Positions 15,653-25,064 of a stretch of 64,000 bases of DNA are shown here, piece by piece. Made by a program: the position numbers and the translations under genes. Numbering within the stretch: position 1 is the stretch's first letter; every line of letters starts with the position of its first letter. The notes beneath the pieces were generated by a model, which did no database searches, was not told the origin of the DNA, and saw only the letters and a program-made list of their open reading frames with translations. Source of the DNA: Candidatus Nitrotoga sp. CP45 (lineage in GTDB: Bacteria; Pseudomonadota; Gammaproteobacteria; Burkholderiales; Gallionellaceae); assembly GCA_945874105.1 (NCBI GenBank), contig CAMCFJ010000002.1, positions 1 through 64,000 of the forward strand. The letters are read 5' to 3'.

Positions 15653-18600
15653 GTGTTAGCTAATTTCTTTATCGACCGCCCCATCTTTGCCTGGGTCATC
15701 GCCTTGGTAATCCTGCTTGGCGGGGGACTTGCGCTACGTAGTTTGCCGGTCACTTCTTATCCGGCTGTGGCTCCTCCGGCTTTGGCTATTACCCTCAGCT
15801 ACCCTGGCGCCTCCGCCCAAGTAGTTGAAGAAACCACCGTCGCCTTGATTGAGCAGGAATTGAACGGCATTGAACACTTGCTCTACATGGATTCGTCCTC
15901 CGAGCTTGGCCGCGGCACCATCACCCTCACTTTCGAGGCCGGCTCTAATCTGGACATTGCCTCGGTCGAAACCCAAAACCGCATCAAGCGTGCCGAAGCG
16001 CGCTTGCCGGAGGATGTGCGGCGACTGGGAGTCACTGTGGCGAAATCAGCACGCAATTACTTGATGTTCGTCACACTTGTTTCGCCAGACAAAAGCCTCA
16101 ATAACGTTGCGCTTGGCAGTTATGCGGCTGCCAACGTGCTGGAGAGCATCCGCCGTGTGCCCGGGGTGGGTGAAGGTATTCTCTTTGGCACCGAATATTC
16201 AATGCGGATATGGCTTCAGCCAGAGCGGCTTCATGCATTTAACTTGACCCCAGGCGATGTTTCACGCGCTGTACGAGCGCAGAACATACAGCTTGCCATG
16301 GGTGAGCTTGGGCAACTACCCGCACCGGACGGCCAGCAACTGAACGCTGTCATCGTTACCCAAGGCAGACTGTCAACCCCTGAAGAATTCGGCAACATCA
16401 TAGTGCGCGCCAACCCGGATGGCTCCACAGTGCGTATTAAAGATATAGCGTCGGTGGAGTTAGGAGCACAAGACTATTCCGTTGCCGCTCGTCTTGATGG
16501 CCAACCGGCTTCAGCCATAGCCATTCGCTTGGCACCGGGTGCCAATGCCCTGGATACAGCTAAAGCTGTCAAAGCCAGGATGGCGGAGCTAGCCAAATTT
16601 TTCCCAAAAGGAGTCAGCTGGGTGGTGCCTTATGACACCTCTCAATTTGTTGAAATATCGATCCGGGAAGTTGTGAAGACCTTGGCAGAAGCGATGGTTC
16701 TTGTTTTTTTGGTTATGTACCTATTCCTGGGAAATCTTCGAGCCACCCTCATTCCCTCTATCGTTGTACCGATAGCGCTCATCGGAGCCACCGTAGGACT
16801 GTACATTGTAGGTTACTCAATCAACACCTTGACGCTATTTGCCATGGTATTGGCCATCGGCATTGTGGTGGATGACGCCATTGTGGTAGTGGAAAATGTC
16901 GAACGCATCATGACCGAAGAAGGACTCCAGCCGCGCGAAGCCACGCGCAAGGCGATGGGGCAGATTATCAATGCCATTATCGCCATCACTTTGGTGCTAA
17001 TTGCAGTATTCATTCCCATGGCTTTTTTTAGCGGTTCTGTTGGAGCCATCTATCGTCAATTCTCGGTAACACTGATACTGACCATCGCCTTTTCAATGTT
17101 GATGGCATTAACGTTAACGCCAGCGCTGTGTGCCACATTGCTGAAACACACACCAGTGCATGAGAAAAAGCCTGGCACGGGGTTTTTTGGCTGGTTTAAT
17201 CGTTTTTTCGGCAAATCGACCCAACGCTACAAATCTGGCGTGGGACATGTTTTGAAAAAAACCTGGCTCTATCTTGTTCTCTATGGCGTAATTCTGATTG
17301 CGGTAGGGGGACTGTTTTCACGTTTGCCAACCAGCTTCCTGCCTGAGGAAGATCAAGGTTATTTTATTAGCGTGATCCAGTTGCCGCCGGGATCTACTCG
17401 GGAACGTACGCTCGAGGTTCTGACTCAAGTAGAGCAGTTTTATCTTAAACAACCCGAAGTTGAGCACGTTATCGGCGTGGCTGGCTTTTCATTCTTTGGC
17501 CGTGGCCAGAATGCTGCTATTGCTTTCGTTCGGCTTAAAAGCTGGGATGCTCGCCCTGCCCCAGAAAACTCTGCTTCTTCTCTGGTCAAACGCGCCAACA
17601 TGACCTTGTTTCGCATCAAACAGGCCATGATTTTTTCCATTAACGTACCGCCTATTCCAGAGTTAGCCGCTGTGGGCGGATTCGATTTTCGCTTGCAGGA
17701 TCGTTCCGGTCAGGGGCGTGAAAAACTACTTGAAGCGCGCAATATGGCACTGGGCATGGCCAGTCAAAATCCAGCATTAGTGGGCGTACGGCCAGAGGGA
17801 CAAGAAGCGGGGCCACAATTACGGCTGGATATTGACCGACTAAAAGCACGTGCCTTAGGCATCAATTTGGATGATTTGAATGAAACCCTGCAATCAGCAC
17901 TAGGCGTTGCCTATATCAACGATTTCGTGCGTGAAGGACGCATCCTGCGGGTTCAGATGCAAGCTGAGCCCAGCGTGGTAGCAACACCCGAGAAAATGTT
18001 GCGCTTGCCTGTGCGAAATGCTCAGGGCGCGATGGTGCCCTTGTCTGAATTTGCCTCGCCGCGCTGGGATGTCGGATCACCGAAGCTGGATCGTTACAAC
18101 GGCCTGCCCTCAATGAAAATTTCCGGTGGTCCCGCCCCTGGTCGGAGCAGCGGCGATGCAATTGCAGCGATGGAGCAAATGGCTAGCCAATTACCATCAG
18201 GTTTTGGTTTTGAATGGTCTGGAACCTCTTACGAGGAACGCCTGTCTGGCAGCCAAGCAATATTACTCTTTGGCCTTTCGGTAGTTGCCGTATTTTTGTG
18301 CTTGGCAGCACTTTATGAGAGCTGGTCAGTTCCAGTAGCGGTTCTACTGGTTGTGCCCATCGGTATCATGGGCGCATTGCTAGCCATGACGTTGCGAGGC
18401 ATGCCAAACGATGTTTATTTCAAGGTAGGACTGATTGTTATCATCGGTCTTTCGGCCAAAAATGCGATCTTGATTATTGAATTTGCGCGTGACCTGCAGG
18501 AGCGTGGCTACAGTCTGTTTGATGCGACGCTGGAAGCCTGCCGGTTAAGATTCCGTCCCATATTAATGACCTCGATCGCATTTATTTTAGGCGTACTGCC

Positions 18601-18778
18601 CTTGGCTATTTCCACAGGCGCAGGTGCTAATGGTCGCCAAGCCATTGGCACTAGTGTCATGGGAGGAATGATAGCGGCAACAGTTCTAGCGGTATTTTTA
18701 GTGCCGGTATTTTTTGTGGTTGTTCGTCGCATCTTTCCCGGTCATCCACGCCGGCATCAGGAAGAAGATCATGCGTAA
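15653..18778 (+). CDS. RND efflux inner-membrane transporter (AcrB/HAE1 family)
   Basis: 1041 residues, full length, GTG start. Twelve-helix RND pump with two large periplasmic loops. N-terminal FFIDRPIFAWVIALVILLGG is typical of HAE1. The proton-relay aspartates lie at 407-408 in GIVVDDAIVVVENVER, and the partner lysine in GLSAKNAILIIEFARDL. It exports amphiphilic compounds using the proton gradient, in a tripartite complex with the genes on both sides. It starts 8 bp after the adaptor and overlaps the outer-membrane gene by 8 bp. Confidence 0.97.
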   Translation: MLANFFIDRPIFAWVIALVILLGGGLALRSLPVTSYPAVAPPALAITLSYPGASAQVVEETTVALIEQELNGIEHLLYMDSSSELGRGTITLTFEAGSNLDIASVETQNRIKRAEARLPEDVRRLGVTVAKSARNYLMFVTLVSPDKSLNNVALGSYAAANVLESIRRVPGVGEGILFGTEYSMRIWLQPERLHAFNLTPGDVSRAVRAQNIQLAMGELGQLPAPDGQQLNAVIVTQGRLSTPEEFGNIIVRANPDGSTVRIKDIASVELGAQDYSVAARLDGQPASAIAIRLAPGANALDTAKAVKARMAELAKFFPKGVSWVVPYDTSQFVEISIREVVKTLAEAMVLVFLVMYLFLGNLRATLIPSIVVPIALIGATVGLYIVGYSINTLTLFAMVLAIGIVVDDAIVVVENVERIMTEEGLQPREATRKAMGQIINAIIAITLVLIAVFIPMAFFSGSVGAIYRQFSVTLILTIAFSMLMALTLTPALCATLLKHTPVHEKKPGTGFFGWFNRFFGKSTQRYKSGVGHVLKKTWLYLVLYGVILIAVGGLFSRLPTSFLPEEDQGYFISVIQLPPGSTRERTLEVLTQVEQFYLKQPEVEHVIGVAGFSFFGRGQNAAIAFVRLKSWDARPAPENSASSLVKRANMTLFRIKQAMIFSINVPPIPELAAVGGFDFRLQDRSGQGREKLLEARNMALGMASQNPALVGVRPEGQEAGPQLRLDIDRLKARALGINLDDLNETLQSALGVAYINDFVREGRILRVQMQAEPSVVATPEKMLRLPVRNAQGAMVPLSEFASPRWDVGSPKLDRYNGLPSMKISGGPAPGRSSGDAIAAMEQMASQLPSGFGFEWSGTSYEERLSGSQAILLFGLSVVAVFLCLAALYESWSVPVAVLLVVPIGIMGALLAMTLRGMPNDVYFKVGLIVIIGLSAKNAILIIEFARDLQERGYSLFDATLEACRLRFRPILMTSIAFILGVLPLAISTGAGANGRQAIGTSVMGGMIAATVLAVFLVPVFFVVVRRIFPGHPRRHQEEDHA

Positions 18779-20261
18779 ACCCAAAAATTGCGCAAATAAC
18801 TATTTCACGAAAGCCAGAACATCGCTCGTGCTTCTGTTTAGTGGTTCGCTACTAGCGGCATGCGCCGCCGGGCCGAACTACCAGCGCCCGGAAATGGATT
18901 TGCCAGAACATTGGGTAAACAATCCAAGCGTCATTAGTCCTGCCACAGACAAGCCGGCAAATGCTGCTGGAGAACGCTGGTGGAGCCTGTATGCCGACCC
19001 AATCCTCGATAAGATCGAAGACGAGGCACTTGCTCATAATGTGGATGCCCAAGTTACCACTGCACGAATATTGGAAGCGCGCGCCCAACTCGGAATAACT
19101 GAATCTGATCAGTATCCAAAACTCAGCGCCAATGGAGCCCAATCACGCACCAAACGAAGCATTAACCCCGGGCTTTTTATTCCTCCAGTACGGATTATTG
19201 ATTTCTCGCACATCACCCTGGATGCCAGCTACGAGCTGGATCTATGGGGGAAATTTCGCCGCGCCAGCGAGGCCTCGCGTGCTGATCTATTTGCAACACA
19301 ATTTAACAGAGACGCCGTACGCTTATCACTCACTGCGCAAGTGGCGCAACAATATTTTTCTTTGCTGTCGTCTGATGCCCAGGAATCTGCCATACGCCGC
19401 GTGTTAGCCGGTCGTCAGGAAAGGTTCGAATTGGACAAAAAACGTCATGAGGTCGGGGTCATTTCAGAATATGAGCTGCACCAATCCGAGGCTGATGCTG
19501 ACACTGCACAATCGCAACTCATCTCCATTACTAAAGCTCGTGACCAACAAGAAGCAAGTCTCGCGCTGTTGCTGGGTCGCTCCCCGCGCAACGTGATGCA
19601 TGGCAAACTGGAGCGCGGCAATCCCACACTTACTAACGTTTGGGTACCCGATGGATTACCGGCTGAACTGCTACTGCGCAGGCCGGATTTACAAGAAGCA
19701 GAACAAAAGTTAATGGCCATGAATGCGCGTATCGGCGCAGCGCGCGCACAGCTCTTCCCGTCAATTGGTTTGACCTCCTATCTCGGCAGTGAAAGTATTT
19801 CACTCTCTAATCTATTTACCGGACCGGCGGGTATTTTTCAGTTTGCTGCCGGTATCGGTCAGCCAATTTTTAATGCTGGCCGCATTAAATCTGGCGTAAA
19901 GGTAGCAGAGGCTCGCCGTGATCAGGCGTTAGCTCAATATAAGCAGGCAGTCGCCAGCGCTTTCGCCGATGTGCGCAACGCTTTGTTCGCACAAGAATCC
20001 GCGCGCCAAACACTAATAGCAGAAAGCTCCCGCAGCAGGGCGCTTTCTAAAGCTCATAAACAAGCGGAATTGCGATATCAAGTGGGGATTTCCAGCCGCT
20101 TGGAATTTTTGGATGTGGAAAGAAATTATCTGCAAGCAGAACTGAACCGCATAGATGCAGAGCGTGCCCAGCGTACCGCAGTTGCTGACTTGTTCAAGGC
20201 GTTGGCTGGTGGGTGGCAGCAACCCGCCGTCAAGCCGACACAACAACCATTACCCTCCTGA
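18771..20261 (+). CDS. Outer-membrane efflux lipoprotein (NodT/OprM family)
   Basis: 496 residues. The ATG at 18771, inside the pump gene's end, is used because the lipoprotein signal (SLVLLFSGSLLAAC, Cys31) then sits correctly. Two outer-membrane efflux repeats are visible (around ARAQLGITESDQYPKLSANG and MNARIGAARAQLFPSIGL), as is the NodT hallmark AAGPNYQRPEMDLPEHW after the lipidated Cys. It forms the trimeric TolC-like exit duct of this operon. No regulator lies at either end of the operon. Confidence 0.96.
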   Translation: MRKPKNCANNYFTKARTSLVLLFSGSLLAACAAGPNYQRPEMDLPEHWVNNPSVISPATDKPANAAGERWWSLYADPILDKIEDEALAHNVDAQVTTARILEARAQLGITESDQYPKLSANGAQSRTKRSINPGLFIPPVRIIDFSHITLDASYELDLWGKFRRASEASRADLFATQFNRDAVRLSLTAQVAQQYFSLLSSDAQESAIRRVLAGRQERFELDKKRHEVGVISEYELHQSEADADTAQSQLISITKARDQQEASLALLLGRSPRNVMHGKLERGNPTLTNVWVPDGLPAELLLRRPDLQEAEQKLMAMNARIGAARAQLFPSIGLTSYLGSESISLSNLFTGPAGIFQFAAGIGQPIFNAGRIKSGVKVAEARRDQALAQYKQAVASAFADVRNALFAQESARQTLIAESSRSRALSKAHKQAELRYQVGISSRLEFLDVERNYLQAELNRIDAERAQRTAVADLFKALAGGWQQPAVKPTQQPLPS

Positions 20262-20360
20262 AATTAATCACCTTTGCCCATTCTTGAACTGGGCATTTCA
20301 CCGGGCATTTCATTGCTCGGTACACTGAAGTTCCAAAACTTGCAATTTCTTTTCATAAAG

Positions 20361-20387
20361 ATGATAATAAGCACGAATTATTCGCAT
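20361..20387 (+). promoter_or_regulatory. Weak Fur-box-like site before FTR1
   Basis: An A+T-rich imperfect dyad (TGATAAT...ATTATTC) about 20-45 bp before the FTR1 start. It resembles the Fur consensus only in part. The support is the iron-related gene it precedes and a fur gene 3 kb downstream. Confidence 0.35.
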
Positions 20388-20406
20388 TTGCATTTAAGGA
20401 GACGCC

Positions 20407-21186
20407 ATGTTTCAGACTCTGATGATTACTTTTCGAGAAGGCTTGGAAGCTTTTTTGATCATTGCGATTTCATTAATTTATTTAACGCAAACCAACCGTC
20501 GCGAATTGATCCCGGCGGTACATAGTGGCGTAGCCTTGGCGCTACTGCTGTCCGCATTGCTGGGGGTGGTACTGGCTCGCATCGGCGCTATTTCATCATT
20601 TTGGATGGGGATGATGGCGCTTGTCGCCGCCATATCAGTCATTTATTGCACAGTGCATATGAGCAAGATGGGTAAGTTCATGAAGAGAGAAATTACCGAT
20701 GGCTTCAATAAAGCAGCGGATCAATCATCCGGTCGCGCCTGGATGATCGCCTTCTTTTTTTCCGCATTTATGGTGGGACGCGAGGGAGTCGAAACAGCAA
20801 CCATGATTGCGTCACTCGCAGCACAAGCAGAAACGTCGCGCATGGCAATTGGGGCAGTGCTTGGCGTGTTACTGGCAGGTTTACTCGCCTGGGCTTGGAT
20901 CAAATTTGGCCGACGAATAAACTTGCAGAAATTTTTTCAATTTACCGCTGTCTTCATGACCATCTTCGCATTGCAATTAATATTCTATGCGTTCCATGAA
21001 TTTACCGAAGCGGGTGCGTTACCTTTGGTCGATAACGATTATTGGCATGTAGCCACCGAGCCTTGGTCGCCGGAAGGTGAGTATAGCCAATGGTTTTCGT
21101 ACAGCTTTGGCATTTTGCCGTTAGGCTGGCTAATCTATGCATACTTCTCCGATCGGAAAACGAATGCCACTAAGTTAGCCTCTTAG
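20407..21186 (+). CDS. FTR1-family high-affinity iron permease
   Basis: 259 residues, about seven transmembrane helices. The two iron-binding REXXE motifs are intact: REGLE (10-14) and REGVE (125-129). FTR1/EfeU permeases move iron across the inner membrane, usually with an oxidase or a periplasmic partner (EfeO/EfeB, Fet3 or P19). None is present here; instead tonB-exbB-exbD follow after 27 bp. AAGGAG lies before the ATG. Direction and oxidation state of the transported iron are inferred from the family. Confidence 0.93.
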   Translation: MFQTLMITFREGLEAFLIIAISLIYLTQTNRRELIPAVHSGVALALLLSALLGVVLARIGAISSFWMGMMALVAAISVIYCTVHMSKMGKFMKREITDGFNKAADQSSGRAWMIAFFFSAFMVGREGVETATMIASLAAQAETSRMAIGAVLGVLLAGLLAWAWIKFGRRINLQKFFQFTAVFMTIFALQLIFYAFHEFTEAGALPLVDNDYWHVATEPWSPEGEYSQWFSYSFGILPLGWLIYAYFSDRKTNATKLAS

Positions 21187-21213
21187 CTTGCCAGCTCTCA
21201 TTAAAAACGGCAC

Positions 21214-21948
21214 ATGAGCGCAATATCATTATTTTCGGCACCGCATCTTCCTGTGATGACTTGGGCGCAAGTCAAGCGCTTGGTACCGTTGACTTTTATC
21301 ATCCTGCTGCACTTCGTCTTTTTCTACGCATTGCTGAACGGCTGGTTCTACCAAGCCAGGCAAGCATTACCAAAAGCAGAACCAGAATCACCAAAAGAAA
21401 TATTTGTCAGCTTAATCACAGTCGACAATACACCCGAACCACCGCCGCCAGAACCTCAACCAACACCACCGAAACCAGTGCCGCCGGTCGTAAAGAAAAC
21501 GGTTACTCCGCCACTGGTAATTCCGGTTATTAACAAAGCGCCGTCAGAACAAGCCATCACAGCACCGCCCGTTCCTCCGCAACCGCCTGCTCCACCCAAA
21601 CCGGTCGTAGTGGCTCCGGCCCCTGAACCGGCACCGCCTGCCCCCCCGCCCCCGCCCTCTCAACCCAAGACTGTTACAACCGGTGTGCAGTATCTCCGCG
21701 CACCTGAACCGGAATATCCAGCCCTTGCCAGACGCATGGGTGAGGAGGGGCGTGTTACGCTACGCGTATTGGTGAATGAGAATGGCCGCCCGACCCGGGT
21801 CGACGTACAAAAAACATCGGGCTCGCCGCGACTCGACGAAGCAGCGCGGCAAGCAGTCCTGCGGGCAATGTTCAAACCGCATATCGAAGATGGCAGAGCA
21901 ACCACCGTTTATGCCATCGTGCCTATTACCTTTCAGTTGGATAATTAA
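21214..21948 (+). CDS. tonB: TonB energy-transduction protein
   Basis: 244 residues. One N-terminal helix (LVPLTFIILLHFVFFYALL), a long proline-rich periplasmic spacer (about 75-150, with many PP and PPP runs and E-P/K-P pairs) and a C-terminal TonB domain (YPALARRMGEEGRVTLRVLV, SGSPRLDEAARQAVL). It couples the proton motive force, via ExbB/ExbD, to outer-membrane TonB-dependent receptors. No receptor gene is in the window. First gene of tonB-exbB-exbD, 27 bp after FTR1. Confidence 0.95.
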   Translation: MSAISLFSAPHLPVMTWAQVKRLVPLTFIILLHFVFFYALLNGWFYQARQALPKAEPESPKEIFVSLITVDNTPEPPPPEPQPTPPKPVPPVVKKTVTPPLVIPVINKAPSEQAITAPPVPPQPPAPPKPVVVAPAPEPAPPAPPPPPSQPKTVTTGVQYLRAPEPEYPALARRMGEEGRVTLRVLVNENGRPTRVDVQKTSGSPRLDEAARQAVLRAMFKPHIEDGRATTVYAIVPITFQLDN

Positions 21949-21961
21949 AGAAGGAATCATC

Positions 21962-22690
21962 ATGCAAGCAAATCCCTACGGACTAGAAAGTTTATGGATT
22001 CAAGGTGATTTGATCACCAAGGGCGTTACCGTGCTACTCGTCATTATGTCGATCGCATCGTGGTACGTGATTGTCACTAAGGCGCTGCAACTATTGACCT
22101 ATCGTCGTGCATCACATGCTGCCGGTCACGCATTTTGGGATACCACCAACCTGGCTGAAGGTGTTGCCACGCTTGGCACCAACAATCCATTTTCCGATAT
22201 CGCACAGGCAGGTATAACCGCCATGCGCCATCATGCTGCGCACAAAGGCCATTTGCACGACCAGCTATTAGTCAGCGATTGGGTTACGCTGTCCTTGCGG
22301 CAAGCGATAGATGACACTTCCGGCAAGCTGCAAACCGGTATGGCTGTATTGGCGTCGGTTGGTTCGACTGCGCCATTTGTCGGGCTGCTCGGTACGGTGT
22401 GGGGTATTTATCACGCTTTGGTGTCGATCGGCACTTCGGGACAAGCTAGTATCGACAAGGTCGCGGGGCCAGTAGGCGAAGCGTTGATCATGACAGCGCT
22501 TGGCTTGGCGGTAGCGATTCCGGCCACCTTTGGCTATAACGCTTTAGTCCGAAGCAATAAATCCACTATTGCAAAACTGAATAAGTTCGGGTTCGACTTA
22601 CACGCGCTGTTCATCACCGGCGCCCGTTCCAGCGGTGCCGACGCTGTCGGTGATAATGGCGCTAAAATTGCCGCCGTCAGGAGTGCATAA
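21962..22690 (+). CDS. exbB: Biopolymer transport protein ExbB
   Basis: 242 residues; the ATG at 21962 has AAGGAATC upstream, and the open frame reaches back into tonB. Three membrane helices of the MotA/TolQ/ExbB family; the conserved block SVGSTAPFVGLLGTVWGIYH and the GEALIMTALGLAVAIPA helix are clear. With ExbD it forms the proton channel that drives TonB. It overlaps exbD by one base. Confidence 0.95.
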   Translation: MQANPYGLESLWIQGDLITKGVTVLLVIMSIASWYVIVTKALQLLTYRRASHAAGHAFWDTTNLAEGVATLGTNNPFSDIAQAGITAMRHHAAHKGHLHDQLLVSDWVTLSLRQAIDDTSGKLQTGMAVLASVGSTAPFVGLLGTVWGIYHALVSIGTSGQASIDKVAGPVGEALIMTALGLAVAIPATFGYNALVRSNKSTIAKLNKFGFDLHALFITGARSSGADAVGDNGAKIAAVRSA

Positions 22691-23106
22691 TGGCAATGGG
22701 CTCCCTGTCTGAATCGGACGACGACTTTAACCCTGAGATTAACACCACACCGTTAGTCGACGTAATGCTGGTGCTGCTGATCATTTTTATCATCACAATT
22801 CCGGTCATGAACCATAGCGTAAAAATTGATTTGCCACGCGCAACGAACCAGCGCGATGAAATCAAACCGGAGAGCATCAACCTGTCAATTGATGCGCAAG
22901 GCCTTATGTATTGGAATACCGAAATCATTGATGCGGCGCAAATGAGTACCCGTATCGCCGAGGCTTCGAAAAAATTACCGCAACCTGAACTGCATATCCG
23001 TGCCGAACGAACGACTCAATACGAAAAAATTGTAGAGGTAATGGCTGCCGCACAGACTGGCGGTTTAAGTAAAATCGGATTCGTAACTGATCCGAAAACC
23101 AAGTAG
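22690..23106 (+). CDS. exbD: Biopolymer transport protein ExbD
   Basis: 138 residues. A single helix with the essential protonatable aspartate in NTTPLVDVMLVLLIIF, then the periplasmic ExbD/TolR domain. It is the partner of ExbB and end of the tonB operon. The region 23107-23339 contains short hairpins but no gene. Confidence 0.95.
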   Translation: MAMGSLSESDDDFNPEINTTPLVDVMLVLLIIFIITIPVMNHSVKIDLPRATNQRDEIKPESINLSIDAQGLMYWNTEIIDAAQMSTRIAEASKKLPQPELHIRAERTTQYEKIVEVMAAAQTGGLSKIGFVTDPKTK

Positions 23107-23339
23107 CGGGGCGAGAACAATCCATACAGAAGCGGGCGTACCGCGCGAATACCAATCTCTCATTGCATTAACTGCATCAAGACTGAGCTCCATGCTCAGT
23201 AAAAATCCGTAAAATATATTGAGCACTGAACAGGTGCTCTTTGTGCGAAAAAATCTCGATACCGGGTAGGCAGCCATTTCTGGCATGATGCGGTTTTAAA
23301 GAACGAAGCTCAATCAAAAAAATTACAGGATAACTACCA

Positions 23340-23765
23340 ATGATTACGCCAAACAACCTCAAGACTGTCGGCCTCAAGACTACGCTTCCACGCCTAAAAA
23401 TCCTCAACCTGTTTGAAAATGCCGAAGTGCGGCACTTAAGTGCCGAAGATGTTTATAAAATGCTTATCGGGGAAGGGCTCGATGTCGGTCTGGCAACGGT
23501 ATACCGGGTACTGACACAGTTCGAGCAGGCAGGACTGCTAGTCCGCCACCACTTTGAAACTGGCAAAGCGGTGTTCGAGCTTAACAAAGGTGGTCACCAT
23601 GACCATTTAATATGTATGCAATGTGGTCGGGTTGAAGAATTCCACGACCCCACAATCGAAAAACGCCAAATCAAAATTGCCGATGACCTTGGTTTCACGA
23701 TCCGTGACCATGCGCTTTACCTTTATGCTGACTGCACTAAAGTCAATTGCCAATACAAGACATAA
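23340..23765 (+). CDS. fur: Ferric uptake regulator
   Basis: 141 residues. Winged-helix DNA-binding domain ([14 protein letters not shown], then [20 protein letters not shown]) and a dimerisation/metal domain with [18 protein letters not shown] and the second cysteine pair CTKVNC. It represses iron uptake genes when Fe(II) is bound. It lies between the tonB operon and the convergent fbpABC genes, which carry a strong Fur-box-like site upstream of fbpA. Confidence 0.97.
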   Translation: MITPNNLKTVGLKTTLPRLKILNLFENAEVRHLSAEDVYKMLIGEGLDVGLATVYRVLTQFEQAGLLVRHHFETGKAVFELNKGGHHDHLICMQCGRVEEFHDPTIEKRQIKIADDLGFTIRDHALYLYADCTKVNCQYKT

Positions 23766-23823
23766 ACGCAACTCAAGGGTGGCTCAAATCCAGCACCCCC
23801 CTAAATTCAAAAACAGCCCTGCT

Positions 23824-24906
23824 TCATGACGCGGCATTTTGAATGATGGGAAAAACGACCACATGATCCACTTCCAAACGGATCCCGATCCACTCACCGA
23901 TGGCATGGTTATGGTGGCTCGGCACCAAGGAAAGCAGGCGGTTGCCGCCCGGCAGGCGTAAGGTATAAAGAATATCCGCACCGCGAAATGCCTTGTGCTC
24001 AACTTGGGCAAGCAGGGGACTCGCGTCATCATGGATAATATCGTCCGGGCGTAGCAACACCTCCACCTCGCACCCCTTATTGCTGCCCTCATCACAACCT
24101 TCTATAGAGCAAGCGCCAGGCGTTTTGCTATATAGCGTACCCAGCTCGATTTCAACCTGGCTAGCGTTAAGTACCCTCCCCGGCAGCAAGACGCCTTGAC
24201 CAACGAAATCCGCGACGAAGCGGTTCTCGGGCAGATGGTACAAATTGTAGGCTGTGTCCCACTGCTGGATCTCTCCATCATGCATGACCCCTATCATGTC
24301 GCCCATGGCGAATGCTTCATGCTGATCGTGAGTGACGATAATAGCGGTAGCACCCTGCTGCTTGATTATGTCGCGCACCTCAAGCGAAAGTCGTTCGCGC
24401 AGCTCAACATCCAAATTTGAAAACGGCTCGTCCATCAACAATAGGTTCGGGCAGGGCGCTAACGCGCGAGCCAATGCCACGCGCTGCTGCTGACCACCGG
24501 AAAGTTCATGCGGATAAGCTTGGCCACTTCCTTCCAAGCCTACTGTTTGCAACAGCTCTTCCACACGCTTATTGCGTTCGTTGCGGGATTGCTTATGCAA
24601 GCCAAAGCCCACGTTGGCGGCTACATTCAAATGCGGAAACAGGGCATAGTCCTGAAATACCATACCGATACGACGCTTCTCGGCAGGGACAATAAAACCG
24701 GGTGCACTCACCCGCTCGCCGTTAAGCACAATTTCACCACCCGTAATGGGCTCGAATCCGGCGATTGCGCGGAGCACGGTGGTCTTGCCGCACCCTGATG
24801 GACCAAGCAGGCAGCCAATGTCGCCAGCATTAAGCACAAAGGAAAGGTCGCGCAATACTTTGCGTGCCGCGTAGGACTGACTGACGTGTTTAAGTTCAAG
24901 TAGCAT
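23824..24906 (-). CDS. fbpC: Ferric iron ABC transporter ATP-binding protein
   Basis: 360 residues. Walker A GPSGCGKTTV, Q-loop in VFQDYALFPHL, signature LSGGQQQRVALARAL, Walker B LLLMDEP, H-loop in IIVTHDQHEA; a C-terminal TOBE-type regulatory region follows (about 240-350). It energises import of ferric iron from the periplasm with FbpB and FbpA. It is transcribed after fbpB but separated from it by about 160 bp (24907-25064), where I see no gene. Confidence 0.92.
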   Translation of the reverse strand: MLLELKHVSQSYAARKVLRDLSFVLNAGDIGCLLGPSGCGKTTVLRAIAGFEPITGGEIVLNGERVSAPGFIVPAEKRRIGMVFQDYALFPHLNVAANVGFGLHKQSRNERNKRVEELLQTVGLEGSGQAYPHELSGGQQQRVALARALAPCPNLLLMDEPFSNLDVELRERLSLEVRDIIKQQGATAIIVTHDQHEAFAMGDMIGVMHDGEIQQWDTAYNLYHLPENRFVADFVGQGVLLPGRVLNASQVEIELGTLYSKTPGACSIEGCDEGSNKGCEVEVLLRPDDIIHDDASPLLAQVEHKAFRGADILYTLRLPGGNRLLSLVPSHHNHAIGEWIGIRLEVDHVVVFPIIQNAAS

Positions 24907-25064
24907 TATTTAGCAGGCTTCGATTTTTATATATTCAACCACATAGCTGTAAACTCAGAGACATCCCCCACAAACTTCCTCTGACCTTTTTTGAAATATA
25001 AGGTTTATGAAACATAAGGTGCCCTACCCTGCTTTCGTTCAAGCCTGACTCTGACACATCCGCG

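Noticed and set aside
23180-23240. Hairpins after exbD as terminators
   Set aside because: Stems are only 6-7 bp and lack a convincing T run in the direction of transcription.
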